Assembly (NCBI GenBank): GCA_001443375.1
Contig: LDXM01000014.1
Coordinates: 1-64,000, forward strand
Length of the DNA stretch: 64,000 bases
From: Chloroflexi bacterium CSP1-4
GTDB lineage: Bacteria; Chloroflexota; Limnocylindria; Limnocylindrales; CSP1-4
Direction: 5' to 3'
The notes beneath the pieces were generated by a model that saw only the letters and a list, made by a program, of their open reading frames with translations, did not search any database and had not been told where the DNA came from. Below, in pieces: positions 28,087-36,724 of the stretch (position 1 is its first letter; each line of letters opens with the position of its first letter). The position numbers and the translations under genes were made by a program.

Positions 28087-28482
28087 TCAACCGCCCTCCG
28101 GGCGCGACCGGCGGGCGATCGCCTCGATCTCGACCAGGGCGCCCTTCGGCAGCGCCGCCACGGCGAAGGTGGATCGAGCCGGCGGCACGTCGCCGAAGAA
28201 CCCGGCGTAGACGTCGTTGAGGACTCGGAAGTCTCCGATGTCGACCAGGAAGACCGTCGTCTTCACGACGTCGGCGAAGGTGCAGCCGGCGGCGTCGAGG
28301 ACGGCGCCGATGTTGCGTAGCGCCCGCTCCGCCTGGGCGGCGGCCCCTTGGGCGAGCTGGCCGCTGGCCGGGTCGAGCCCGAGCTGCCCCGAGCAGAAGA
28401 CGAGCTCGCCGGTATCGATGCCCTGGCTATAGGGGCCCAGCGCCGCCGGTGCGCCGTCGGTGGCGATCCGTCGCTTCGTCAT
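28087..28482 (-). CDS. ridA: RidA/YjgF family enamine/imine deaminase
   Basis: 131 residues from ATG 28482, chosen because GGAGA sits 6 bases upstream; an ATG 12 bases earlier would overlap the ispE stop. Motifs GPYSQGIDTGELVFCSGQLG, the catalytic-type Arg in PPARSTFAVAALPKGALVEIEA and the trimer-forming core are typical. It hydrolyses reactive 2-aminoacrylate made by PLP enzymes. It follows ispE by 8 bases. Confidence 0.93.
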   Translation of the reverse strand: MTKRRIATDGAPAALGPYSQGIDTGELVFCSGQLGLDPASGQLAQGAAAQAERALRNIGAVLDAAGCTFADVVKTTVFLVDIGDFRVLNDVYAGFFGDVPPARSTFAVAALPKGALVEIEAIARRSRPEGG

Positions 28483-28490
28483 CGGTCTCC

Positions 28491-29426
28491 TCACTCCTCG
28501 TCACGGCCGAGCCCTGCGGCCCGGATCCGGGCGGCCTCGTGGCCGGCGACCGGCCGGGTCGCGATACCGGAGGCTGCCGTGCGCGCCTCGCCCGGTGAAG
28601 GATACAGAGCCAGCAGCGTGGGGCCCGAACCGGACAGCAGGACCGGCCGCCCGAGGCGCTCCTCGAGCGCCCGGCGCAGGCCGCCGAGCGCGGGCCGCAG
28701 GGCCACGGCCGGCGGCCAGAGGTCGTTCGCGTCGCGCAGCCGCCGAGCCCACGAGACGAGGCCCTCGGCGTCGAGACCGTCCCGCAGCGCGTCGGCCAGA
28801 TCGAGAGCGGTCCGCGCGGCGGGGGCGTCCGGGCCGGGCGGGCCGCCGGCCGCGGCCAGGGCGCCGAAGACGTCGGCGGTGGCAAGGCCATCGGGATCGG
28901 TCGCGAGCAGGAACCCGGGCGCGCCGACGGGCGCAGGGAGCGGCTCGACGACTTCGCCGCGCCCCCGCACCAGGGCCGCCTCCGACCCGGACGCGAAGAA
29001 GGGCACGTCCGAGCCGAGGCGCGCGGCGAGGTGCCGACGCTCCCCCGCCGTGAGTGGCAGGCCCCAGGCCTGCGCGGCGAGCGCGAGCGCGGCGGCGGCG
29101 TCGGCGCTCCCGCCGCCGAGCCCCGCCGCGACGGGGATCCGCTTCTCGAGATCGAAGGCGAGTGGCTCGAGCGGGCGCGCAGCCCACGCGCGCAGCAGGC
29201 GCGCCGCGCGCAGGACGAGGTTGTCCGGATCGCTGGCCGGTCCCTGGGCGCCCCCGACATGCAGCCGGTCCGCCGCCTGGTCATGGGTCGCGGGCAGGCC
29301 GAGCGACCGTACGGTGAGTCGGTCCGCGAGGTCGAGGCGGACGAAGACCGAGACGAGCTCGTGGAAGCCGTCGGGGCGCTGGCCGACGAGGCCCAGGGCG
29401 AGGTTGACCTTGGCCTGCGGGTTCAT
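28491..29426 (-). CDS. ispE: 4-diphosphocytidyl-2-C-methyl-D-erythritol kinase
   Basis: 311 residues from ATG 29426, which overlaps the rsmA stop (ATGA). The N-terminus AKVNLALGLVGQRPDGFHEL and the GHMP ATP loop PVAAGLGGGSADAAAAL are diagnostic. The C-terminal LLSGSGPTLLAL is the third GHMP motif. It phosphorylates CDP-ME in the MEP isoprenoid pathway, so isoprenoids are made by that route. The rsmA-ispE pairing is common in bacteria. Confidence 0.94.
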   Translation of the reverse strand: MNPQAKVNLALGLVGQRPDGFHELVSVFVRLDLADRLTVRSLGLPATHDQAADRLHVGGAQGPASDPDNLVLRAARLLRAWAARPLEPLAFDLEKRIPVAAGLGGGSADAAAALALAAQAWGLPLTAGERRHLAARLGSDVPFFASGSEAALVRGRGEVVEPLPAPVGAPGFLLATDPDGLATADVFGALAAAGGPPGPDAPAARTALDLADALRDGLDAEGLVSWARRLRDANDLWPPAVALRPALGGLRRALEERLGRPVLLSGSGPTLLALYPSPGEARTAASGIATRPVAGHEAARIRAAGLGRDEE

Positions 29427-30289
29427 CGGTCGAGCGACCCCAGCGCCGCCGCCAGCGACAGCCAGTCCCCGACGGAGAGCGTCTGCGGCCGCCGGTCGGT
29501 GGCGATCCCGGTCGCCTCCAGGGCGGCCGTGATCCGCTCCCGGCCAAGGTTCGGCAACTGCCGGGGCAGGACGTTGTGGAGCATCTTGCGCCGCTCCCGG
29601 AAGCCGGCCTGGACGAGCCGCCAGAGCTGCTCCTCGGCCCTTGGGTCGAGGTGACGGTCCCGCGTCTGCCCGGCCAGCACGGCCGACTCGACCTCCGGCG
29701 CCGGCTCGAAGGCGCTGGCCGGGACGAGCCGCGCGACGTGCACGCTCGCGTGGTACTGGACGAAGACGGAGAGGTAGCTCATGGCGCCCGGCGCCGCGGC
29801 GACGCGCTCGGCGACCTCGCGCTGGAGCATCAGCACGAGGTGCTCCGGCCGGGGCTCCGTGCCCAGCACGCGGTGGAGGACGGGGCTGGTGATGTGGTAG
29901 GGCAGGTTGGCCACGAGGTCCCACGGGGCGGTCACGAGATCGCCCATCGACAGGTCGAGCACGTCGCCCTGGACCAGGCGCAGCCGACCGTCGCCGATCT
30001 CGGCGGCGAATCGCCGGCCGAGGTAGCGGACCATCGTGCGGTCCACCTCGACGGCGGTCAGCGACGCTCCGGCGGCCAGGAGCGCGCCGGTCAGGATGCC
30101 GATGCCCGGGCCGATCTCCAGGACGCGCCGGCCCGGCGTCACCGCCGCGGCCGCCATGACCGCCTCGAGGACCTCGCCGTCGGCCAGGAAGTTCTGGCTG
30201 AACCGCTTGTCGGCCACCAGCAGGTGACGGCGCAGCTCGCGGCGGACGGCCTCCGGACCGAGGTGGCGCGCGTCGAGGGGATCGATCAC
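29423..30289 (-). CDS. rsmA: 16S rRNA (adenine1518/1519-N6)-dimethyltransferase
   Basis: 288 residues from GTG 30289, in a GTGA overlap with tsaD. KRFSQNFLAD, the SAM motif LEIGPGIGILTGAL and the catalytic NLPYHITSP are the KsgA/RsmA signatures. The C-terminal domain includes FRERRKMLHNVL. It dimethylates two adenosines at the 3' end of 16S rRNA during small-subunit assembly. Confidence 0.95.
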   Translation of the reverse strand: MIDPLDARHLGPEAVRRELRRHLLVADKRFSQNFLADGEVLEAVMAAAAVTPGRRVLEIGPGIGILTGALLAAGASLTAVEVDRTMVRYLGRRFAAEIGDGRLRLVQGDVLDLSMGDLVTAPWDLVANLPYHITSPVLHRVLGTEPRPEHLVLMLQREVAERVAAAPGAMSYLSVFVQYHASVHVARLVPASAFEPAPEVESAVLAGQTRDRHLDPRAEEQLWRLVQAGFRERRKMLHNVLPRQLPNLGRERITAALEATGIATDRRPQTLSVGDWLSLAAALGSLDR

Positions 30290-31365
30290 GCCGGCCTTGC
30301 CAGCTTCAGCGATGGCCGGGCGTCGAGGTCGAGCCCGGCCCGCTCGCCGGCCAGGAAGCGGCGGTACCCGGCCGCCCCGATCATCGCGCCGTTGTCGGTG
30401 CACAGGTCGGGCCGGGGCACGACGAGGCGCGCGCCCAGCGTTGCCGCGCGCTCGCCCATGGCGGCGCGCAGCGGACCGTTGGCGGCCACGCCCCCGCCGA
30501 GCACGATGGTGCGCGCCCCGCAGCGCTGGGCGGCGAGCGCGGTCTTCGTGGCCAGCACGTCCACGACCGAGTCCTGGAAGCCGGCGGCGATCTCCGCCGC
30601 GAGAGCGTCGGGGACCGCCGCACCGTCGTCGGCTGTGCCGCCGACCTCGGCGATCACCATGCGGCGCACGGCCGTCTTGAGGCCGCTGAAGCTGAAATCG
30701 AGGCTGTCGCCGAGCCAGGCGCGCGGCAGGCGCCGGCGATGGCTGCCGGCGTCCTCGGCGGCACGCTGGATGGCCGGCCCGCCGGGATAGGGCAGCCCGA
30801 GCAGGCGCCCGACCTTGTCGAAGGCCTCCCCGGCCGCATCGTCCACCGTCTGCCCCAGCAGCCGGTACGAGAGGTGGTCGCGCATCTCCACGAGGAACGT
30901 GTGGCCGCCGCTGACGACGAGGGCCACGGCCGGGAAGTCTGGCGCCTCGGCCTCCTCGCCGGGATCGAGCAGCCAGCCGGCGTAGATGTGGCCCTCCAGG
31001 TGGTTCACGGCCACGAGGGGCCGGTCGTGGAGGAAGGCGAGCGTCTTGGCCATGGTCAGCCCGACCAGAAGCGAGCCGGCGAGCCCGGGCCCGAAGGTCA
31101 CGGCGATGGCGTCGACGTCGCCGGCGTCGTGCAGCCCGGCACGTGCGATCGCCTCGTCGAGGACCGGCAGCATCCAACGTAGATGGGCTCGAGCGGCCAC
31201 TTCCGGCACGATCCCCCCGGTCCGTGCGTGGAGCACCGTCTGGCTGGCCACGACGCTGGCGAGGATCCGCCGGCCGGCCTCGACGATGGCCACGGCGGTC
31301 TCGTCGCAGCTCGATTCGACGGCCAGCAGGCGAAGGCCCGCCGTTGCCTCAATGGCCATCGTCAT
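30286..31365 (-). CDS. tsaD: tRNA N6-adenosine threonylcarbamoyltransferase
   Basis: 359 residues from ATG 31365 (ATG 31359 is also possible). AVESSCDETAVAIV opens the ASKHA domain, HLEGHIYAG gives the metal-binding histidines, and VSGGHT plus GGGVAANGPLR complete the family signature. It transfers threonylcarbamoyl to A37 of ANN-decoding tRNAs with TsaB and TsaE, both encoded just upstream. The start overlaps the rimI end by 17 bases and the stop overlaps rsmA. Confidence 0.95.
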   Translation of the reverse strand: MTMAIEATAGLRLLAVESSCDETAVAIVEAGRRILASVVASQTVLHARTGGIVPEVAARAHLRWMLPVLDEAIARAGLHDAGDVDAIAVTFGPGLAGSLLVGLTMAKTLAFLHDRPLVAVNHLEGHIYAGWLLDPGEEAEAPDFPAVALVVSGGHTFLVEMRDHLSYRLLGQTVDDAAGEAFDKVGRLLGLPYPGGPAIQRAAEDAGSHRRRLPRAWLGDSLDFSFSGLKTAVRRMVIAEVGGTADDGAAVPDALAAEIAAGFQDSVVDVLATKTALAAQRCGARTIVLGGGVAANGPLRAAMGERAATLGARLVVPRPDLCTDNGAMIGAAGYRRFLAGERAGLDLDARPSLKLARPA

Positions 31366-31891
31366 CGGGCGTCCAGGACGACCCGGACGGCTCACCGGCC
31401 GGCTCGACCTCGGCGCGGAGACGCTCAAGGCGCGCGCGCATGGAGGGCGTCCTGAACTCCTCGGAGGTCATGATCAGCGCGTCCTCGGCGTTGTCCGAGT
31501 AGTAGCGCGGGCGCACGCCGACGGGCATGAAGCCGAAACGCTCGTAGAGATGGCGCGCTTCGATGTTCGAGAGACGCACCTCCAGGGTGGCCACCGTGGC
31601 GCCCAGCTCGACGGCCAGGTCGAGCAGGGCCAGCAGGAGCCGGGCACCGATGCCCTGCCGCCGCCACGCCGGCAGGACGGCGAAGGTCGTGATGTGCGCC
31701 TCGTCCACCATCAGCCAGATGCCGCCGTAGCCGACCGCCTCGCCCCCGGCGCGCGCCACGAGGTAGCGGGCCAGCCGGTTCGTCTCGAGCTCCTGGCGGA
31801 AGGCGTAGGCCGGCCACGGCACGGGGAAGCTGGCGCGCTCGATCTCGTGCACGTCGGGGATGTCTTCGACGCGCATGGCGGCGATGCGCAC
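31349..31891 (-). CDS. rimI: Ribosomal protein S18 alanine N-acetyltransferase (GNAT)
   Basis: 180 residues from GTG 31891. The GNAT core shows ERASFPVPWPAYAF, TTFAVLPAWRRQGIGARLL (acetyl-CoA pyrophosphate loop) and RLSNIEARHLYERFGF. About 25 extra C-terminal residues follow the domain. RimI acetylates S18 in E. coli, and the gene frequently sits between tsaB and tsaD, as here. ATG 31876 is a shorter alternative start. Confidence 0.88.
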   Translation of the reverse strand: MRIAAMRVEDIPDVHEIERASFPVPWPAYAFRQELETNRLARYLVARAGGEAVGYGGIWLMVDEAHITTFAVLPAWRRQGIGARLLLALLDLAVELGATVATLEVRLSNIEARHLYERFGFMPVGVRPRYYSDNAEDALIMTSEEFRTPSMRARLERLRAEVEPAGEPSGSSWTPDDDGH

Positions 31892-31893
31892 CC

Positions 31894-32613
31894 TCAGCGG
31901 AGGTCGGGCGACCACGCGGCTCCTCCCCCGGCCGCCGCGACCCCGCGCGGCAGGGTGACGTACGTCGGAACCAGCTCGTCGGCGCGCTCGCCACGACCCC
32001 TGGCCAGCGCGCGGGCGCCGAGGCGGAGCAGGGCTGCTCCCAGCCCCGCCAGCGCGGCCCGGCCGAGCGCCACATCGGGCGCGACGGCGTGCGCATCGGC
32101 CAGGTCGACGGGGACCAGGCGGGCCCCGGCCGCGATCGCGTCGGCGACGGCCTGCCCCACGTCCGCGGGGGCCAGCAGGCGCGGCGGTTCGATGGCGCGG
32201 GCCGTGCCGTCCCGCGCGACACGGACGAGCGCGAGGTAGCGGTCCGAGGGCCCGGCCGGCAGGAGCACCAGGGCATCGCCCCCCTGCCCGGCGAGCGCAG
32301 CAGCCGCCAGCGCGTCGGTCGTGGCGATGCCCGCGATCGGGATGCCCAGCCCGTGGGCCAGCGTCTTGGCGGTGGCCAGCCCGACGCGCAGGCCGGTGAA
32401 GCCGCCGGGGCCGGTGCCGGCCACGATGCCGGCCAGATCCGCCGGCGCGACGGCGGCGCCGGCGAGCAGCTCCCGCAGCGCGGGCAGCAGCGTCTCGGCG
32501 TGCGTGTGACCGACCGGCCAATCGTGCCCGACGATGAGCCGCCCGTCCGGCGTACCCAGTGTCACGGTGGCCTGTCGCGTGGCGGTGTCGATGGCGAGCA
32601 GCCACCCGCTCAT
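31894..32613 (-). CDS. tsaB: tRNA threonylcarbamoyladenosine biosynthesis protein TsaB
   Basis: 239 residues. The N-terminus LLAIDTATRQATVTLG and the central GTGPGGFTGLRVGLATAKTLAHGL are strong TsaB signatures. The C-terminal half is variable, as usual. It is the ASKHA-fold partner that dimerises with TsaD. Its ATG overlaps the tsaE stop by 4 bases, and rimI starts 2 bases after its own stop. Confidence 0.94.
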   Translation of the reverse strand: MSGWLLAIDTATRQATVTLGTPDGRLIVGHDWPVGHTHAETLLPALRELLAGAAVAPADLAGIVAGTGPGGFTGLRVGLATAKTLAHGLGIPIAGIATTDALAAAALAGQGGDALVLLPAGPSDRYLALVRVARDGTARAIEPPRLLAPADVGQAVADAIAAGARLVPVDLADAHAVAPDVALGRAALAGLGAALLRLGARALARGRGERADELVPTYVTLPRGVAAAGGGAAWSPDLR

Positions 32614-33104
32614 GCCGGCGCTCCGGCCGCCACAGCGTCGAGGAAGCGCTCATGGCGGGACGAGCCGGCGCGGATCTCGATCGTGCGCGTCTCGTCAGCC
32701 TCCACCGCGATGCGCACCTCGAGCCGGCCGGGATCGACCTCGGCGCCCATCCGGTCGGCCCACTCGATGAGCGTGACCCCCTGCGCCTCGCGCTCGTCGA
32801 GGAGGCCGCCATCGATGGCCTCGGCGGCGCCGCTGAGCCGGTAGAGGTCGAGGTGGTACAGCGGCAACCGGCCGGCATACTCGGCCATCAGCGTGAACGA
32901 GGGGCTATTGACGGTCTCGGTCACGCCGAGGCCGGCGGCGAAACCCTTGGCGAACTCGGTCTTGCCCGCGCCGAGCGGTCCCAGCAGGGCCAACCGGTCG
33001 CCGGGTTCGGCCACCTCCGCGAGCCGAGCCGCCAGGGCCCGCGTCGCGGCCGCCGAACCGGTCTGGACGACGACCCGGCGGGTCCCGGGCTGGAAGCCGG
33101 TCAC
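32610..33104 (-). CDS. tsaE: tRNA threonylcarbamoyladenosine biosynthesis ATPase TsaE
   Basis: 164 residues from GTG 33104. The P-loop LGPLGAGKTEFAKG is followed by NSPSFTLMAEY and LYHLDLYRL, which define TsaE. It regulates or resets the TsaBD complex by ATP hydrolysis. It begins in a GTGA overlap with the KOW-like gene and ends in ATGA with tsaB, so the t6A set is coupled to the upstream unknowns. Confidence 0.94.
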   Translation of the reverse strand: MTGFQPGTRRVVVQTGSAAATRALAARLAEVAEPGDRLALLGPLGAGKTEFAKGFAAGLGVTETVNSPSFTLMAEYAGRLPLYHLDLYRLSGAAEAIDGGLLDEREAQGVTLIEWADRMGAEVDPGRLEVRIAVEADETRTIEIRAGSSRHERFLDAVAAGAPA

Positions 33105-34162
33105 GGTCCCGTCCGCTCCAGGTCGGCCAGCGGGACGAGCCGCTCTTCGGGCGGCTGACCGGGTCCGCCGGCCTCGAGCGCCACGCGGGCCACCGGCCCC
33201 AGCACGCCGGCCGGCAGGCGACGCCGCCCGACGACCTCGAGGAGGCGCCCGATCCGGCCCAGCCCTTCGCCGGCCGCGACCCGGACCCGGTCCCGCGGCT
33301 CGGCCGCGACGGCGGCGGCGACGTCGAGCAGGGCGAACGATGGGTCGGCGCTGATGCCCACGTCGCGGCCCTCCGCGGCCACCAGGGCAGCCCATGCCCC
33401 GGGCGGGATGGGCCGCTTGCCGAAGCCGTCGAGGACGAGCAGCGCAAAGGGCGGGCTGGTGTGGAGGGCCGCTCGTTGCCGGGCCTCCGAGGCAGCGAAC
33501 GAGCGGAGGTCGCGCCCGACCACGCCGCCGACGATGACGCCGCGGACGCCCATGGCGCGGGCGCGGGTCAGGGCCTCGACGTCGATGCGCGCACCGGCGA
33601 CGAGGATCGCACCCGCGGCGCCGACGTCGACGGCGGCGACCGGCAGCTCGTCGTCGGGGCGCCGCACGGCCACCACGAGCCGCCCGACGGTGGCCTCGCC
33701 GGCGGTCAGGGTGCCCGGCAGCCCGATGCCATCGGCCCGTATGACGATCGCCGCGGGACCGACCGACTCGACCACGCCCGCCGTCGGCGTCCCGACCTGC
33801 TCCGCGTGGCGCCCCACGGCGACCCGCAGCAGCCCGGAGGGCGTCGTATAGAGGACGCGGCCGCTGCCGGCGAAGCGTACGGCGCGGCGGCCGCGGCCGG
33901 CGACCGGAACGCCCGCCTCCACGGCGGTCCCCGGCTCGGGGGCCGCGGAGCCTCCGAGGCGGGCCCAGGCGACGGCGCCGTCGCGTCGTCGCTCGGCGAC
34001 CGGATCCCCCGCCGCGACGCGCTGCCCGATGGCGACGAGGGGCACGTCCCCGGCGCCGAGCCGGAGCCGAACGCGCGGCTCCACGACCGGCCCGACGGCG
34101 CCAACCACGCGCGCGCCGGCGTCAGCGCCGGCCGAGACGGGCATGGACGCGCTGCCACTCAC
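33101..34162 (-). CDS. Conserved protein with a C-terminal KOW-like segment, partner of the MutL-like gene
   Basis: 353 residues from GTG 34162; function not recognised. The N-terminal third is beta-rich and resembles a barrel-sandwich domain (LGAGDVPLVAIGQRVAAGDPV). Two Gly/Val-rich alpha/beta segments follow, including IVIRADGIGLPG and GVRGVIVGGVVGRDLRSF. The last 70 residues (RVRVAAGEGLGRIGRLLEVV, closing VPLADLERTG) resemble a KOW-type SH3 barrel. It starts in a GTGA overlap with the MutL-like gene and ends in one with tsaE. Seen together with a MutL-like gene, it may act in the same unknown process. Confidence 0.65.
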   Translation of the reverse strand: MSGSASMPVSAGADAGARVVGAVGPVVEPRVRLRLGAGDVPLVAIGQRVAAGDPVAERRRDGAVAWARLGGSAAPEPGTAVEAGVPVAGRGRRAVRFAGSGRVLYTTPSGLLRVAVGRHAEQVGTPTAGVVESVGPAAIVIRADGIGLPGTLTAGEATVGRLVVAVRRPDDELPVAAVDVGAAGAILVAGARIDVEALTRARAMGVRGVIVGGVVGRDLRSFAASEARQRAALHTSPPFALLVLDGFGKRPIPPGAWAALVAAEGRDVGISADPSFALLDVAAAVAAEPRDRVRVAAGEGLGRIGRLLEVVGRRRLPAGVLGPVARVALEAGGPGQPPEERLVPLADLERTGP

Positions 34163-35793
34163 GTGTCGGCGCCCGCCCAGAGCGGTCGCTGCCAGGCGTC
34201 GAGCAGGTCGCGCCGGCGCTCCGGCCGTTCGGGGAGCCGCAGCGGGATCTCGCGGGTGTCCACGACCAGCCCGCCCAGGCCGCCCGCCACCGGCAGCGCG
34301 AAGTGATGGGCGCGGACACCGAGCCAGAGCCCGTCGCGCGTCGTCAGCTCGGCCGTCGCCGCCACGCCCGGCGGCAGGTCCACGAGCTGGACGCCCCCCG
34401 GCACGAGCTCGATGCGCATATCGGCCCCGTCCTCGCTCGTGATGCGCACCGTCCCCCGGTGGCGGCCCGCGTGCAGGCCGGCCGCGACGATCGCGCTGCC
34501 GAGGGGCGCGAGCACGTCCCCGAGGAGGTCTGCCAGCAGTCGTCGCCGGTCCGCCTCGTCCGCCAGCCCGCCGATCGGCGCCAGCACGCGCGCGTGGTCG
34601 TGGGCGAGGGTCATGCCGCCCGGCCGGCGCAGCGTGTCCACCAGCGCCAGCGCCACGGCCGGTGCGGGCGCCACGGCGAACGCGCCCCCGCTGGCCACGA
34701 GCAGATCCGTGCCGTAGCTTGCCGGACGATCCTCCGCGTCGTCGGGCAAGCGCCAGGCAGCGTCGAGGCGGGCCAAGGCTGCGCGTGCCGCGGCCAGCCG
34801 CAGTCGAGCGCCGTCGCCGGCCGCGTCCCGCCAGGGTGCGATGGCGAGGTTGCGCACGCGGTCGCGCATCGACGCCGCGTCGGCGCGGATGGTCGACCAC
34901 TGGAGCACGCCGTCGGCGCGCCGATCGTCCTCGATGACATCGGGCGGGGTGAGCGCCCCCTCCGCACTCACGATCGCGCCGCGCACGCCCCCGGGCCCGA
35001 CCAGGACGCGCAGGCCGGCCGTCGCCCCGACATCCACGAGCTCCACGCGGCGATCGAGCACGGCGGCCAGGCTCGCCGTGGCCGTGACAAGCGCGCGCCG
35101 GCCATCCGGGAAACCGGCGGCGGGGCCGCCCGCGCCGGCGATCAGCGCCTGGTCGAGCGCGACCAGGAGGTCGCGCAGCGGGTCCGCACCCGCGTGCGGG
35201 TGCGGCAGGGGCGCCGGGCCGAGCACGACGCGCGCCGCGGGGAAGCGCTGCATGACCCCGGCGGCGCCCCCGGCGAGCACGAGCGTCGGCTCATCGTCGC
35301 GCCGTCCCAGGGCCGCGGCCACGAGCGCCACGAGGTCCGCCAGCGCGTCGCGCTCCTCGGCCGGTACGGGGTCCGCCGTAGCCACCACGAGCAACTCGAC
35401 GTCCGGATCGAGGCACCGCTCGGTGGCGGCGAGGGCGTCCGTCCGCTCGGGGCTGATGCGGCCGACGACGCGCCATCCGGCCGCCGCGACCGCGGCCTCG
35501 GCCGCACCGAGGCCAGCCTCGGACGCCGCCGCCACGAGGGCGCGCGGCGGGCGGTGAGTGGCCGACTCCAGGCGCCGCCAGTCGCTCCAGGTCGTGGGGT
35601 CGGGCAGCACGTCGGGCTCGATGGCGGCGACCTCCGCCACGAGGCCGGCGAGGAGCCCGTCGGCGGAGATGCCGGCCGGCTGGGCGCCCGCGGCGAGGAG
35701 GCGGAAGCGGCCATCGAGCTGACCGATGATCGCGGCCGCCGTCGTGGCCGTGCCGTGATCGATGGTGAAGAAGGCGATGGGTCGCGCGGTCAC
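34159..35793 (-). CDS. MutL-like (glutamate mutase L family) ASKHA protein
   Basis: 544 residues from GTG 35793, which has AGGA 7 bases upstream. The N-terminus FFTIDHGTATTAAAIIGQLDGRFRLLA resembles the phosphate-1 loop of the MutL family, and LVLAGGAAGVM and VELVDVGATAGL match its later nucleotide loops. No glutamate mutase subunits (MutS, MutE) are nearby, so the name describes family only. It is coupled to the KOW-like gene downstream. A chaperone or activase for a B12 enzyme, or a role in the cell envelope given the alr context, are both unproven. Confidence 0.7.
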   Translation of the reverse strand: MTARPIAFFTIDHGTATTAAAIIGQLDGRFRLLAAGAQPAGISADGLLAGLVAEVAAIEPDVLPDPTTWSDWRRLESATHRPPRALVAAASEAGLGAAEAAVAAAGWRVVGRISPERTDALAATERCLDPDVELLVVATADPVPAEERDALADLVALVAAALGRRDDEPTLVLAGGAAGVMQRFPAARVVLGPAPLPHPHAGADPLRDLLVALDQALIAGAGGPAAGFPDGRRALVTATASLAAVLDRRVELVDVGATAGLRVLVGPGGVRGAIVSAEGALTPPDVIEDDRRADGVLQWSTIRADAASMRDRVRNLAIAPWRDAAGDGARLRLAAARAALARLDAAWRLPDDAEDRPASYGTDLLVASGGAFAVAPAPAVALALVDTLRRPGGMTLAHDHARVLAPIGGLADEADRRRLLADLLGDVLAPLGSAIVAAGLHAGRHRGTVRITSEDGADMRIELVPGGVQLVDLPPGVAATAELTTRDGLWLGVRAHHFALPVAGGLGGLVVDTREIPLRLPERPERRRDLLDAWQRPLWAGADT

Positions 35794-35845
35794 CGCTGAA
35801 TCCTGACACGCCGGGAGCGGCCGCGTGGGCGGCGCGCGGAAGAGC

Positions 35846-35858
35846 GGGGCTCAGCCCC
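35846..35858 (-). terminator. Short hairpin between the 98-residue gene and the MutL-like gene
   Basis: GGGGC and GCCCC pair around a 3-base loop in the 79-base gap, with no T tract. It may weaken rather than stop readthrough. Confidence 0.25.
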
Positions 35859-35872
35859 CGACCGGTGTCCCT

Positions 35873-36169
35873 TCAGGCGTCCCAGCGCCCCTCGTCATCG
35901 AGCTCCTCGAGGCGCTCCAGCAGCCGCTCGATGCCACTGTCGTCGGCGAGGAGGTGCTGGACGCCGTCCAGCTCCCCGCCGAACACGCCACGCAGCACGG
36001 GATCGAAGAAGAGCATCGCCTGACTGCCGAGCGGCCGGTACGGGCGGCTGGCCTCGAGGAACATCATGGCCGGGCCGGTCATGCCGCGCAGCTGGATCTC
36101 GCGGGCGACGCTCTCGACGAGCTCGTCGCTCGCCTCCGGGTAGGGCGCGTAGTAACGCGATCCGGTCAT
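35873..36169 (-). CDS. Conserved 98-residue hypothetical protein
   Basis: 98 residues. The centre (MMFLEASRPYRPLGSQAMLFFDPVLRGVFGG) is amphipathic and looks membrane-peripheral, and the C-terminus is acidic (LLERLEELDDEGRWDA). Small proteins with a similar SQA.FF.P core accompany MutL-like genes in Chloroflexota, as I recall, but no function is known to me. The start overlaps the macro-domain stop by 4 bases. Confidence 0.62.
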   Translation of the reverse strand: MTGSRYYAPYPEASDELVESVAREIQLRGMTGPAMMFLEASRPYRPLGSQAMLFFDPVLRGVFGGELDGVQHLLADDSGIERLLERLEELDDEGRWDA

Positions 36170-36705
36170 CTCACGGGCCTCACGGCGAGCGCGACGGGTT
36201 CGCTGGCCGCGGCCAAGGCGGCCTGGAAGGCCGCGTACGGGGCGGCGCCCCGCAAGGCGAAGATGACGCGGGCGACCGTCGAGTCACGGGCCAGCTCCTC
36301 GCGCACGGCGCGCACGGTGATCTCAGCGGCCTCGTCGAGCGGGAACCCGCCGACCCCGGTGCCGAGGGCCGGGAAGGCGACCGTCTCGCAGCCGAGCCGG
36401 CCGGCCTCGCGCATCGCCGAGCGGGTGGCTCCTTCGATGGCGGCGGCGCTGGTGCGCCGGTCCGGACCGAGCGAGACGGCGTGGATCAGGTAGCGGCAGG
36501 CGAGCCTCCCAGCGCCGGTGACGACGGCCGAGCCGAGCGGGACGGGACCCAGGCGGACAGCCTCGAACTCGACGCCGTCGCCGCCGCGGTGCTTGATGGC
36601 GCCGCCGACGCCCGTGGACATCCAGAGCGAGGTCGTCGCCGCGTTGACGATGGCGTCGACCTCGAGGTCGCAGATGTCGCCGTGCCAGAGCTGGATTTCG
36701 CCCAC
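36166..36705 (-). CDS. Macro-domain protein (ADP-ribose binding/deacetylase type)
   Basis: 179 residues from GTG 36705. HGDICDLEVDAIVNAATTSLW, the GVGGAIKHRGG loop and the ALGTGVGGFPLDEAA diphosphate loop are classic macro-domain motifs. These proteins bind ADP-ribose or hydrolyse O-acetyl-ADP-ribose and ADP-ribosyl bonds. It lies 19 bases after alr and overlaps the next gene, so it is part of this operon. The link to cell-wall genes may be only positional. Confidence 0.88.
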   Translation of the reverse strand: MGEIQLWHGDICDLEVDAIVNAATTSLWMSTGVGGAIKHRGGDGVEFEAVRLGPVPLGSAVVTGAGRLACRYLIHAVSLGPDRRTSAAAIEGATRSAMREAGRLGCETVAFPALGTGVGGFPLDEAAEITVRAVREELARDSTVARVIFALRGAAPYAAFQAALAAASEPVALAVRPVR

Positions 36706-36724
36706 CGGGTCTCGGAGTCCCCTC

